Shown here piece by piece: positions 10,242 through 21,882 of a stretch of DNA of 64,000 nt. Numbering within the stretch: the stretch's first letter is position 1; each line of letters begins with the position of its first letter. The stretch covers positions 12,184,627 to 12,248,626 of the forward strand of contig CM055107.1 of NCBI GenBank assembly GCA_029204225.1. The letters are read 5' to 3'. The position numbers and the translations under genes are program-made. The notes under the pieces are model-generated. The model did no database searches, had not been told where the DNA came from, and saw only the letters and a list, made by a program, of their open reading frames with translations. The stretch is from Diphasiastrum complanatum. Its lineage: Eukaryota > Streptophyta > Lycopodiopsida > Lycopodiales > Lycopodiaceae.

Positions 10242-11081
10242 TCTCAATATATATTTTCATTTTATTTGTTTTCAATTTTTTGTTTTCAGTATTTAATTTG
10301 CTGATTTTTTTTTAAAAAAGACAGTTAAAAAAAAAACAACAAAAACAAAAAAAAAATAAAAAAAAATAAAGAAAGACTGATGAGCAAAAGTCAAGAAGTC
10401 ATCAGTATAAGAAAAAGAATACACACTATTTTTTTTTATGGAAAATGACTTAGAAAATCACTATTTTGGGCAGATTTGGCCAATACAATATCAGAAACCT
10501 TCGCTGAGCTCTCAGACTGTACATCCACCCTTGATCTATCTAAATTGAGGTGGGCGAAGGTTTTTGACAAGAGAAAATTCAATTTTTGAGTCAGGCGAAT
10601 GTTCAGGGATATGCAATTTTGGGAACCTTTGTCGAGCATCATAACCTCATTATGAACCTTTGTCGACTTGCTAGATGATCTTAGAATGTCAAAATTAGAT
10701 TGTCCATAGGTTCAGATTGTGAAAAATGCATTTATGACAGTACTTGGGCAAAGGACTCTCCTGGGCAAAGGTTCATCCTTCGTCAGCTTTGGAAAACGTT
10801 CGTCTGATAGGTTCAGATCCCTAGAAACCTTCGTCAAAATTTCTATAGCCTATTTTTACAGTACTGTACATGTCTGCAAATTTTTGTTCAGAACTGATCA
10901 GCCCAACTACTATTCAATGTAATGGACCCACCAAATTCACCTATAAGTTGGCTGAATTCGATTCATTCCTCACTTGTGCTAGCAAAGCTCTTGCGAATTT
11001 TTCTTGTGACCAAAGCCTTTCAAATTTCCTACATTGCCTTCTGATACACTTTCACGCGGTTATAATTCCTTTCTGATCATC
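10242..11081 (+). other. Alpha-1 spacer between integrase and aORF, with hairpin cassette
   Basis: This is non-coding sequence with A/T-rich runs (10300-10375), then repeated AACCTTCGYYGA-type motifs in both orientations. A perfect inverted pair, AAACCTTCGC (10495-10504) and GCGAAGGTTT (10554-10563), encloses 49 nt. Further motif copies lie near 10600-10840. The same motif family occurs in the 5' leader of alpha-2. Confidence 0.6.
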
Positions 11082-13391
11082 ATGTCTTCTACCGATACTT
11101 TCCAGTCTCCGCGCTATACTATCCATCATGATGTCCCATCTGCAACAGATATCATGATTCTTCCTAGCACAAGCATGGTCACTCAGTGGATGACCCTTGC
11201 AGAGCCTCTACTTACTGCAATGGGTATTCATGAGAGAGTCTTTTCGAAACTCATCAATATGTATTTCATCACTCTTGCCTTCAATATGTGGAAGGAAGAG
11301 AAATCCAAGTTTTATATCACCTTCCAAGGAGCCACACACAAGGTGTGCGTCACTGAGGCCGCACTTGCAGCTATAGGAATCTCATCCGGTACGCAAGCCT
11401 CACCCAATCACAAGCACGCCAAACAGGCCATCAAGCCATACATGGACCTCACCAACGATCTGCACTAGACTAATGATGGCTACCTTCTGGAAGCCATCAC
11501 TGAGTCTTCCATCCACGCCGCTACCCAGTTGTTGAATCATTTTTTGATGGTTGACAACCTCAGGAAAGACCGCATCACATCTCAAATCCTTCACAGGATA
11601 GTGGAGTCCCATACTAAGTTGGCCAAAGCCCCTCTTGAACCATATAACTGGTTCAAGACTGTTTATGGTGAGCTCAAGCAAGCCATTAAGGCCAATACAA
11701 AGCAGTAGTTCATCACTGGCTCTCTATTGTCTCTCTTAGCCGCTTCTCACTTAGAAAACAGAATCTATGGCTTCCACCTGGATTCTGTGCTTTCGGTTTA
11801 CGAAGAAGCACCGGCCGAGTCATCTCATCAGGCCTCAAGTTCTCAAAGTCGTCGTGGTCCATGCAACGAGATCGTAATTCCTGACTCGCCTTTCGCATCA
11901 TGACGTCGCACTAGGCATACCTCGTGAACTGCGCTTCCACTCCCTGCTGTTGTTCACATTGAACTTTCCATTCCCCTCGTCTCTAATATTTCCCTCGCCT
12001 CTGATCCCATACAAGGATAGTCTGTGACCATTGGGCCTACCATTCCCATCACAGTTGCCCAGGCTGCTTCACCCCCGCATACCGAAGCAACCTCATCCAA
12101 CACACAGTTCTTCATGGATATGTTCGATGATTCCGACCCCCTTAGGGCCACCGAAATCTTTGAAATGCCCCAGAGCCCAGCGCCCTTTGAACCCCATTCC
12201 CTTGGAAGAGGATTCAGGCATATCCATGAATCTATTGTTGGTGTCGAAGATGCCAGTCAGCAACCACCCACACAGGGTAGCCCAGCCACACTTCGGGTCG
12301 ACACAGCTGTAAAGTCACCAAAGCAGTTCGACGCCATGGTGCCTGAAGGGTTTGAAGAAGAGGATACTTTTGAAGAAGAAGAGACCTAGGCACATATTCC
12401 ACGCCTACCAAGGATAGTACCATCAGGGTCTTGCTGCTGCCACCTCCACGACCGTTGATTCTGGTGATGCTCTAGGGTTAGTTTCCAGCCTTGGGCAAGT
12501 GATCCAGTCTATGCTGGATAAGAAGAAGGAAATAGAACAGAGGATCTCTGTTCTAGGATCCGAAAACACTCTGATCATCCAGAAAATTGTCCAGCTGGAT
12601 CGAGAGGTGAAGATAGCCAAGCAACATGAAGAAAAGGCTGAAAGTGAAAAGATATTGGCCCATCAACAAGCTGATCGCTTGGAAACCTACATCAGCTCCC
12701 TGCAAAACGCCTTGACAACCGCACAGGATCAGGTAGATAAGGCAGTGCAAGAGGCCAAGCAGCAGGTGCAGCTACTGAAGGGGCAATTACAGATGGCCAA
12801 ACAAGATCGCACACGGCTTCAAGGTGAATTGGATGCGACCACCCTTGAGCATGATGCCTATCTGCAAACACAAATACCCGATCGTCTGGTCACACCAACA
12901 AAGATTGCATATTTGTTCAAGAAAGTGGAAACATACAAAGTGGCCCTTCAGGGATTCCAAGGCCGCTTTGATAGGTTCAAAAAAAAAGCTTCAACTGAGT
13001 TGACAAAGGCAAAAGAGACCATCAACGCCTATGAAAAATCCGCCGCTCAAGTGTTGGAAGCCGAACCACAAATCCTCGTCCCGGTCATGCCGCAATTCTC
13101 CCCTTCGCACCAAGAAGCTGTACAAATGGATACAGGGGTTGATTCGAGCATGGACCAGGGGGGAGCTCCAATTCTAGCAGATCAACTGCCAACCATACAG
13201 GCAATACAAGCGGGTCCATCCTCATCAAGGACAAGCCATTTATTCAGAAGGCCCATCAGCGTCGAGGACCAGATCCAGACCTTCCTAAAGCAACATCTAC
13301 ATGAGTCCTCGCGTGGTGGATGGGTTCTCAGATTTAAGACCTCCAGGATCAAGGTCGGCAAAGAATTGGACAAAATATCTGCACTGGGAGA
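11082..13391 (+). pseudogene. Alpha-1 aORF (third ORF), broken
   Basis: The start at ATG 11082 (MSSTDTFQSPRYT) is the same as in alpha-2 and alpha-3. The N-terminal region has MVTQWMTLAEPLLTAMGIHE, WKEEKSKFYITFQGATHKV and AALAAIGISSGTQASPNHKH. Stops at 11466-11468 and 11707-11709 break it, as does a frame problem around 11900. A long coiled-coil rich in K/E/Q runs from about 12499 to 13050. It is followed by a Q/P/S-rich linker and the start of the C-terminal region (HLHESSRGGWVLRFKTS). The last residues are lost at the 13391 junction. Function unknown; no membrane segment seen. Confidence 0.6.
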
Positions 13392-14360
13392 TCCAACTAT
13401 TATCGCATCATCTTTATAATCGACTATGCCGGCAAGGCACGTCTCGTTTATTTAGTTGTGGTAGACCGAAGAACGAGTTAAGGCCTTTGAGGTGTTGAAA
13501 ATAGCCCTCACGACGGCTCCCATACTCCGCTCGCCAGATTACACGAAAGAGTTCCATGTGCATACTGACGCAAGTAAGTATGCCATTGGAGGTCTTTTTG
13601 CACAACTGGGTGAGTATGGCAAAGACTTTCCCATACGTTTCTTAAGCAGGCAACTGGTGCCTGTTGGAGTAAACTATACAACTACCGAAAGAGAAGCATT
13701 GGCAATGGTCTACGCTATACAGCAACTAAGACATTATTTATTAGGCCAGACCGTTGCTTTCTACACACACCATCAAGCACTTCTATATATCGTTAATAAG
13801 ACTTGTAAGATGGGACGAATAGCTTGATGGCTACTGATTTTGGAGGAATTTAATTTCTGTGTAGTCGTTCGCAAAGGGACCCAACATTTCATGGTGGATC
13901 ACCTCCCCAGACTACCAAGTGCTGAAAAAGCAACTGCACCAATCAATGACGATCTTTCCGATGCGTGCCTTTTTCAGATCGATGCTACACCCTTATGGGC
14001 TGAGGAGATCACTCAGTTCCTCACAATAGGCCGACTAAATGAAGGCCTGGGTACAACGGAAAAAAGAAAATTTCTAATAAAAGCAGCGCCCTTTCAGTTA
14101 ATTGCGGGACAACTTTACAACCGGGGCGTTGACGACATTATTCGACGATATGCTTATGAATCTGAGATACGATCGATAATATCTCAGGCTCATGAGGGCA
14201 TTGGAGGTGGCCACTTTTCTGCTAAAGCCACAGCAAAGATTATCCTTCGAGCGAGATTGTGGTGGCCATCCTTGTTTAAAGACACGTTTTCTGTCATTAA
14301 AGCATGTGATGTCTGTCAACGAGCAAAGAAAAATACCAAAGCAGACTCACACCATTGACT
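13392..14360 (+). pseudogene. Beta-1 RNase H and integrase zinc region
   Basis: Two open runs (13492-13827 and 13840-14358) are parted by a TGA. RNase H motifs are FHVHTDASKYAIGG and YTTTEREALAMVYA. The third acidic residue is lost: the usual YTDHQ reads YTHHQALLYI. The next motif is VVRKGTQHFMVDHL. The H2C2 zinc region follows (AHEGIGGGHFS...CDVCQRAKK). The frame ends in a stop at about 14356-14358. Confidence 0.7.
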
Positions 14361-15277
14361 CCCATTATAGAAGGCTGAGCCTTCCATAAGTGGGGGATTG
14401 ACTTTTGTTGGACCAATCAGTCTAGCAGCAAAACATACCCAAGCTTGATACATCCTCATAGCCACAAATTATGCCACTAAGTGGGTGGAGGCTTGAGCAA
14501 CGAAGGATGCCAACACAAAAACCGTTGCACGTTTTCTTTACGAAAACATTTTACCCATTTTGGCTGTCCCATAGAGCTTGTTAGTGATCGCGGCACGCAT
14601 TTTTTAAATGTTGTCATTGATAACCTCCTACGCCATTACCTTGTCGTTCACAAAAAAAGTACACCGTACTATCCTAGGTGTAATGGCCAGACTGAAGCAA
14701 CTAGCAAGACGATCTGTAAAATTTTAACCAAGATAGTTGAAACCAGTCGCTCTGATTGAGAAACAAAACTTTTCTCAGCTATCTGGGCTTACCGCACCAC
14801 CCTGAAGAAAGCCACTGGGTGGATTACACCTTTCCACTTAGTATATGGTCAAGAAGCAGTAATGCCCGTAGAATTCTTAGTATCTTCGCTAAGAGTTACG
14901 GATGCTTTTTCAACAGATCTAAGGCTTCAATAGAACAACAAGTCAAAACCAAGCTATTTACGTTAGCCTAGTTATGCGAGACAAGACTAATATCTTATCA
15001 CGCACAACTAGTTAACAAATGACACCAAAAGGCCTGGCATGACCGTCACTTGCGCAATAAAGATCTCCACTTAGGTGACCAGGTGCTTCTTTATACATCA
15101 AAGAAGCAACCCGGCAAATTGAAATTCAGAAGTGAGGGGCCATACGTTATTAATAAAAAATTCCCTAATGGTGCAGTCCAATTACAAACACTTGGCGGGA
15201 TACTCCTAGACACTGTCGTAAACGGTGGTTGTCTACGACGATATTATGAAGAGTTGTTCTTTGTTGACCCAATTTAA
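14361..15277 (+). pseudogene. Beta-1 integrase core and C-terminus, broken
   Basis: Several frames must be joined to follow the domain. Recognisable pieces are the first Asp region near 14400 (DFVGP-like, broken) and KWVEA at about 14480. Later pieces are ELVSDRGTHFLNVVIDNLL (about 14578-14634) and YYPRCNGQTEATSK (the Glu motif). The C-terminus (15050-15277) is clean: LHLGDQVLLYTSKKQPGKLK, then SEGPYVINKKFPNGAVQL, ending in TAA. No chromodomain. Many stops make this non-functional. Confidence 0.7.
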
Positions 15278-15380
15278 CATCTTATCTCTAGTACATATTC
15301 TATATTTTTTTTATCAATTTTAATTTAATTTAATTTTGTTTCCTTACTTGTACTTCTCATTTTGCATGCCTTGTTTCTAT

Positions 15381-15669
15381 CTCAACCGACGAGATCCACT
15401 TCAATCTCAACCGACGGGATCCACTTCAATCTCAACCGATGGGATCCACTTCAATCTCGACCAACGGATCTTCATAAGATCTCAACCGACGGACCTTCAT
15501 AAGATCTCGACCGACGGACCTTCACAAGATCTCCTACCAACGTGACTTCATTAAGATCTCGACCGACGGACCTTCACAAGATCTCGAACGACGGACTTTC
15601 ATAAGATCTCGACCGACGGACTTTCACAAGATCTCGACCGACGTGACTTCATTAAAATCTCGACCGACA
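15381..15669 (+). repeat. 25-bp tandem array A upstream of beta-1 aORF
   Basis: About 11.5 copies of a 25-bp unit with core ATCTCRACCGACG followed by GGAYCTTCAYAAG. The unit length is constant except for one or two 26-27-bp copies. It lies in the integrase-aORF spacer. The same core on the same sense strand forms the 5' leader array of beta-2 (about 38950-39390, minus). Confidence 0.85.
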
Positions 15670-15864
15670 CTACAGACACGTCCCATCTCGCCCGCGCCCA
15701 CCCAAAGGCGTCCATAAATGCCATCAGTTCGACCACATTCGCACCTCAGCAAAGTGCGAACTCTGGAGCTCCCTGGCGACGATCCTCTGACAATTTTCAG
15801 ACTCTCCTACACGATCACTCCCTCCTTTCCATCCTCAGTTTCTCACAGTCCATTCCTTTTCCTT

Positions 15865-16240
15865 CCATCTCAGCCGACGCTTTACCACTCCATTTCAGCC
15901 GACGCATTTCCATTCCATCTCAGCCGACACTTTTCCACTCCATCTCAGCCGACACTTTTCCACTCCATCTCAGCCAACGCATTTTCCATTCCATCTAAGC
16001 CGATGCATTTCCTTCCATCTCAACCGACGCTTTTCCACTCCATCTCAGCCAACGCATTTCCATTCCATCTCAGCCGACGCTTTTCCACTCCATCTCAGCC
16101 GACGCTTTTCAACTCCATCTCAGCCGACGCATTTTCCATTCCATCTCAGCTGACACATTTCCATTCCATCTCAGCCGACGCATTTTCATTCCGTCTCAAC
16201 CGACACCTTTTCCTTCCATCTCAGCCAACGCCCTCCGCTC
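15865..16240 (+). repeat. 25-bp tandem array B upstream of beta-1 aORF
   Basis: About 15 copies of a 24-26-bp unit with core ATCTCAGCCGACG then CATTTCCATTCC or CTTTTCCACTCC. It is a diverged relative of array A, 200 bp away, with the same period. In beta-2 the matching place has only one or two units left (about 35850-35885). Short reading frames across it are repeat translation, not a protein. Confidence 0.85.
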
Positions 16241-16302
16241 CCAACCCCACCGACACCCTTTTTCCAGATTATTTGTTTCTCTCTTTTACCAATTTCTTCA
16301 TC

Positions 16303-19300
16303 ATGTCTACCAACCCTACCTCCAGCTCTGATGACCCCGCAACCAATAAGCTCGACATCCACTTATCCACATTGGATTTTATAGAAATGCGCAGCTTTTT
16401 TTCAAGCCATTGAGTTCCAAATGCATGTCCTAACAGGGTATCAAAGCCCCTATCTCGTGCACATGATCTACGCCAACTACAATGCTACTGCAAGGTTGTG
16501 CCAGCTAATAGTCCTTCCTGTGAGAAACTATGTTTACAACCTATCATTTGCATTGGCCGACTTGCAACCTTTTGGGTTCCCAAGAGGACCCAATGCTGTC
16601 ATGAGAACACTTAAGAAAATCGAGCAGACAACGTATTTCAAATTTATTGATCCATTAGTGGCAAACTGGAGAAACAAGGACGGGTATCGAGTTGACGAAA
16701 TCGATGACTCCCAATTACAAGCGGCATGTGCGTACTTGACAAAGTGCACAAAACAACCAAGGAAAAATTTGCAGAGGATACCCATGTCCCTATTTCACAT
16801 GATGGCAGATTCACGACTGCACTCCCAGAGTGCATTAACAACAAGCAGCCCATCACAGTATTGGGATATCCGATGACAGATATCACTCTTCACCAAGTAC
16901 AGAACGGGCCAAAGCTTCAACAACAACTGCAGCTTGCGGACAAGGCATGGGAAATTCTCATTGAACACAAGAAGTCCAAGTGTGCAAGGAGCACTTCACC
17001 ATCGAGGTCCCAGGCTAAATGAGTCAACACCAGTATCCTCCCTCTGGTGCAGAAGCCAAGAAGCCCACCATAGGATCCACAAATAGCTGCAACTTTCGAA
17101 GCTCAACAGACAGATGTCTCAAAGGCTCAATTGTCGGGCACACGGCAACAACGGAGGCAAGAGAAGCTTCAAGCTAAGAGCACATCACCAGTGGGATCAG
17201 TTTCAGATGGTTCCACCTCAAATGTTGGAAGCTCATCCACGACATCACAACAACACTCGTCACCCTCACATGTTATCGACGGGGGCGATGGAGCAAATAC
17301 ATCTACACAACCACCTGATACGGCAGTAACTCGAGCCACAAGTCAAGCAGATGAAGCCACCACCCCACCCACACTGATTACTACGCCAATGCCACCAACA
17401 TCACCACTGGCACAAATTTGGGGGGGGGGGGGGGGGGGGGGAGTGGGGATATCCAGTCCCCAGGACACAGAAGCGGCTCAGCAACCACAGGCCCAGCAAG
17501 TCCACACACTGGACACATCGCAATATTTTGATGCTACGGACCTGATGAAAATAAGCGATGATGAGCCAGAAAAGGTGGAGCAACCAAGAAGAAGTCTGAC
17601 TCCTCCACTAACCACCACCACCACAATCATTACTAACATCATCCCTCCACCTCCACCTCCACCTCCATCTTCAGCTCTAACACCACATTTATTTTTTGGT
17701 TTAGCCTCACCATCTCACACCCTAGATCAGTACCCAACTCTCACTAACCTTGAAAAGCTCACTGAAGCAACCAAGCGCTCGATGATAGGCCTATCCGAAA
17801 CGAGCTACCACATGCATTGGTTGGAGAGCCAGCATCAAGTGCTCGAGAGTAAGGTCCAACATCAAGATCGATGAATTATGCGATATCAAAGGCTGGCCAA
17901 AGAAAAAGAGGAAGAGACAATGGAAACCAGATCCGTGATGGTCGGGCAAAAATCCACTTTGGAATAGGTCTAGCAACAACTGAGGCACCAAATGGTCCAA
18001 ATTGACCAAGTACAAGATGGATCATCGGGTGCAATGACAGTCGACGCTCCTCTAGTCAAGCCCGAGGACATTCAATTCCAGGCCTCACAGGCCTCAACCA
18101 TCCGGATGGAAAAATACGTAAGGCTAATCCAAGAGCGAGAAGCCGAAAAGAGAAATTTTGAAAACATTGTGGCCAAACAAGAGAAGATCATCCTGGAGTC
18201 CCAGAAGCAGTTGGAAGACACTACGAAGGCCCTGCAGCAAGTCTTGGACAAGGTGAACCAACTATGGGACACGGCGTGCAAGGCTCAAGCAGGTTCTCAA
18301 ATAACGAAGCCACGGGACAATGATGGGAATGATGGAGCAGGGAATCAAGGTGGACAAACCCACCCTTCAGACAGTAGCTCGAGATCGGGTGGCCAGAGAG
18401 CCGGTGTTGCTTCTATGACTTTTCCCCGACCCCTCCCACCTTTAACCCTTCCTCTTACTCTGCATTTAATTTTTCTGAAACATTCATTCCAACTTACCCA
18501 ATTCTTCCATCTCCCCTATCTTCATCACCTCCTAGTAAAATAATGGGCCCATCAAAAGGTCCAGCTGACACTTACAAAGCCCGACGGGACGAGTTTCTCC
18601 AACAACTCCACTCCCCCGGTGCTGCGTATAACTTGTTGATTCCACTTCCTCCTAAACCTATCGCACCCCTCTCTCCAGATCATTCCATCCCCAACCTTCC
18701 AGAAACTAACACCGACATGGGGGGTGATGACGACTTCTTGGCAGATCAACCAAAAACAAGAAGGTTCTCGTCCAAACCAAACACAAGTGCAGCTGAGCCA
18801 TCGACAAGCGAGCGAGATAAAGAGAAAGATACGGGCACCAAGGCCCTAGATGATTATCTGGCAAGGCCATCTCAGCTGCGTAGGACAACTTCCCCTACTA
18901 GGCCCAGAGGCAAACTGGCTGACACAAGGGAGTCAGAGAAATTTGAGAGGAAATACCCTCCCAACATGAGGGGAGGCAAAGAAGACATTGATCAAAGCCA
19001 ATACTCCACCAGGGCCGAGATCATTGCCGCGCTACAACTGCAGCCAAGATGGCGGACTAAAGTATTGAAAGATAACAGACGGCTTCAAGAGTACTCGAAA
19101 GCACCGACATGGAAGCGAGTGGATCCTTTCTACATGCCACTCAAACGCAGAAACCCATGGCTGGTGGAAAAGCCCCGAGTGGAGTTAGTAAACTGGCTAG
19201 TCATTCCGGAAATTTCAAAGAAAACCTCCTCGATGATCTGAGGCTACAGTTACTCGACTTCGGACATAAATACACATTAAGTGCCGATCTTTGCGTGCAG

Positions 19301-19321
19301 GAAAGTGCCGAGTATTGCAGA
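16303..19321 (+). pseudogene. Beta-1 aORF (third ORF), broken
   Basis: The start at ATG 16303 (MSTNPTSSSDDPATNK) is shared with beta-2. The N-terminal region has DIHLSTLDF, then (another frame) LTGYQSPYLVHMIYANYNAT, PFGFPRGPNAVMRTL and KCTKQPRKNLQRIPMSLFHM. A Q/P/T-rich linker follows, with a poly-Gly run from the poly(G) tract and a poly-Pro run near 17641-17675. A coiled coil covers about 17750-18270. The C-terminal region from 18543 has KYPPNMRGG, LQPRWRTKVLKDNRRL, KRVDPFYMPLKRRN and ELVNWLVIP. It is broken by deletions near 16390 and stops near 16411, 17021, 17872 and 17966. It ends at a junction with the middle of the LTR. Confidence 0.6.
17420..17441 (+). repeat. Poly(G) tract, 22 nt
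   Basis: An uninterrupted run of 22 G inside the aORF linker. The beta-2 copy has 8 at the matching place (complementary C run at about 34619-34626), so the run has expanded. It would code poly-glycine. Its exact length is doubtful in any assembly. Confidence 0.9.
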
Positions 19322-20190
19322 CCCTTAAATTAGTTAGAGTGACCCACCTTTTGATGGCGACCTTTAGTGGAAGGGCAAATTCCACATGTAATTTCTAATT
19401 TGGTGGAATTGCCACTTGGGCTCCACATGGGCAGCCTTCTTGCTTATTTAAGGGCCCCCCTCTCTTGTGATGGAGCTTTTGGATGTATTCTCAAGTTTTC
19501 TTGAGCTAATAAAGAGGATCCTCCACGAGTTCTTGATGATAGCTAAGCTCCTTATTCATGGAAATGTTCTTGAGTGAGATTTCTATGGGCATGTTTGATT
19601 CCTTTGCATTGTGGATTAACTAGGTTCTTGTTTCTTGTTTCTTGCTTAGTTGTGGATTAGGATTCAGTTTTTGTTTGTGGAATGAGGTAGTAATCAGCAT
19701 TCAAGTAAACTAGATAGGCTGGTTTGTGGTATAATTCTTGCATACTCCTTTACAGCCCAGTTCTTGATTGTTCTTGAGCAATCTAAGCATCAAGAAATGA
19801 GTGTTTCTTGATTCTTAGACTGTTAAAATGCTGCTAGGAATCTTGTTTCTGGTTTCTTGAATCTTGTTTCTTGTTTCTTAAATCTTGTTTCTTGTTCCAG
19901 TAGTTAATCTTGTCTTGATTGTTTCTGATTCAGTAGATAATGGTAAGATTGCTCCCTGTACCAGAACGCTGATCCTCTTGAGCTGTTGATTGGTTACATG
20001 GCTGGTTATGCACGTAGTTGAGTATCAAAACCATGTCTCCCATTGACAGGCTGGGAAATACATGTTGAAAACTGAGTAACGCTTCTCCTATTACTGTTTC
20101 AATAAAAAGAAGTACCATAAAGAACCGTAACTATAGAACTGTAAGAAGAAGCAGAAAACTGTGTTCACAGATTCAAGGATTCCGTGAACA
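19322..20190 (+). repeat. Beta-1 3' LTR, 5'-truncated
   Basis: It matches the beta-2 LTRs in reverse orientation, from TTAGAGTGACCCACCTTTTG to the end CCGTGAACA. The first part of the LTR and the end of the aORF are missing. The junction reads GCAGACCCTTAAATTAG, where the aORF (GCAGAYCC) and LTR (GACCCTCCTTAAATTAG) share GACCC or similar. This looks like a microhomology deletion. The LTR holds TTCTTGTTTC-type microsatellite runs (about 19620-19900). Confidence 0.75.
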
Positions 20191-21877
20191 TTACGCTAGC
20201 GCAAAAATGGAAGGAAGTGGCTCCATCACCACCTCCATCAATATCAATGGCCGACGACCAACCCTTAATTGCAGGACCATATCCAAATGTGAGGGAAGAA
20301 GGAAGGATATACCATAAGGTTTTCCATTTGGGTATAGAAAGCACAAGAAGAGGAATTTGCACAAGCACGAGAAGCTCCTACAAAACCTCAACATACGAAA
20401 GAACCAGCACCATCAGCGGCCTCCCTAGTGCGAACGAATCAAAACGATTGCTTGCATCATCACGAACCACCATTCCATATGGAAGTGCCAGAGGTCTCGC
20501 AAATAGGTGTGCTCACCAGTTTACTATCTAGTCGCGTGAACTTATCTCTCGGGGAGTTACTGCAGATTGCACCTCAAGCCAAGAGTATCCTAGCTGAATG
20601 GGCCAAAGCGGAACCAAAAATAGTAGTGGAAGAGCCCTTATATTGTGCGGGCTATGAAGGAACAAGCAACGTCCTCCATATCGGGACAACATGGGAAAGT
20701 GAAGAACACAATATCACCCTGTCGATCAAGCATAAGAGGTTCGAGGATAAAGCAGCAGTGGTAGATGGAGGATCAGGTGTAAGTTTGACCTCCACTACCT
20801 TGTATCAGAAATGGGATTTGCAAGGGTTGAAACCAGCAAAAGTTGCCATCAAGTTAGCAGATCAATCCTATGTAAAAACAAAAGGTGTAGTTGACGACAT
20901 CCTAGTGAAAATAGTGGGAATGCAGTTCATAATCACCTTTGTGGTGATGGGCATACCAAAGTCCCCTTCTGCCTACCGTGTTTTACAAAGAAGACCTTGG
21001 TTGAGGATCATGCAAGTGGTTCACAATTGGAAAACCAGAAAATTCACCTTCAAAAACACATGGGCGGTGAAACCAATTACACCAAATGCTAATGACAGAT
21101 TGTCCACCATTGATCACACAATTGATCACCCAAGGCAAGTCAGGGGAGGTCATTACGACTCTGAGATGGATATCGTGCGATGGACGGACACATTGGCAAC
21201 CGTTGACTGTATGGCTAGACATGCTTGTCAACCAGATTTAGATCCAAAACCCAACACATCTTCACCCAAGTGCTATACATTGGACACACCAATTACTTTT
21301 GGGATGAATATGATCAATGTAGCATGGCTGTTAGCGGAAGCTATTGAGAATTATATGGACGATGATTTAGTCCCATGGCAGCATGCTTTTACCTACAACA
21401 AGGAGACCGAACTGATTGATGAGCAGTTCCTGCAACATATGGACCCAGATCGCTATGGAATGAAGAAAGTACCAGCTCAGCCACCTCAGAGATCACCTAT
21501 GGCGAAAGTTTCCAAGGTGGATCCACCAAAGACGCCAACGACTAAGAAGAACCAGATGAAACAACACTATAGTCAGGTGATCCGATGGAGTGATCTACTA
21601 GAAGAGGCCATAGTCGTGGTGAATATTGATATTCGTAAATATGAAGTGAGTATCGCACCAGTTCCTAAGAAAGACACCAAGGATGAACCCAACTACATGG
21701 GCAGAAAAAGAAAAAAGAAAGTGTTGGACTCCTTGAAGGCGGTCCGAATGGACCCGGACGAAACGTCATCATCCTCGCAAATGATTGATGATCCAAAGAT
21801 TACAAGTTGCGCTAAGATCAACATGCTGAAAGAGGAATCTCGCTGAACCAGTTCACGAGATTCCAAAAACATTCAAG
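20191..21877 (+). pseudogene. Gamma-2 Gag end and aspartic protease
   Basis: The long open run is 20428-21846 (GTG at 20428 only opens the frame and is not a start). Protease motifs are KAAVVDGGSGVSLTSTTLYQ (catalytic D codon at 20764-20766), FIITFVVMGIPKSPSAYRVL and RPWLRIMQVVHNW. The active site is DGG rather than DSG/DTG, as in gamma-3. DGGS-type sites are familiar from Tat-like plant gypsy elements. The frame then runs through an acidic linker (KARINMLKEES-type) to a TGA at 21844-21846. Coding continues past alpha-2 with the LDDVVIMMPQAQRE block. Confidence 0.7.
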
Positions 21878-21882
21878 AACTA

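Larger units (their letters stand above)
4326..13391 (+). mobile_element. Alpha-1, truncated Ty3/gypsy element with nested insertions
   Basis: The remaining pieces are the RT start (4326-4372), RT, integrase, spacer and aORF (8708-13391). Copia-2 splits it with an exact AGAAC duplication, and gamma-1 covers its 5' side. Compared with alpha-2 it has an internal deletion at about 9447 that removes the end of RT, RNase H and the first part of integrase. It ends inside the aORF C-terminal region at about 13391, where beta-1 RT sequence begins. Neither LTR is present in the window. Confidence 0.75.
13392..20190 (+). mobile_element. Beta-1, 5'-truncated Ty3/gypsy element
   Basis: It begins in the RT connection region (AACTATTATCGCATC, matching the NYYRIF block of other copies) directly against alpha-1 aORF. 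The order is RNase H, H2C2, integrase, 25-bp repeat arrays, aORF, truncated 3' LTR. The LTR and aORF match beta-2 (31234-40596). The right edge is ...CCGTGAACA, followed by gamma-2 gag sequence. No left LTR is present, so no duplication can be checked. Confidence 0.75.

Noticed and set aside
15381-16240. Array with regular period, considered as CRISPR or satellite
   Set aside because: No unique spacers between repeats, plant DNA, and the units are contiguous 25-mers. It is a tandem repeat inside a retroelement.
15718-16413. 231-codon Ser/Pro/Phe-rich frame
   Set aside because: Most of it is translation of 25-bp array B. Only the last 37 codons, from ATG 16303, are the aORF start.
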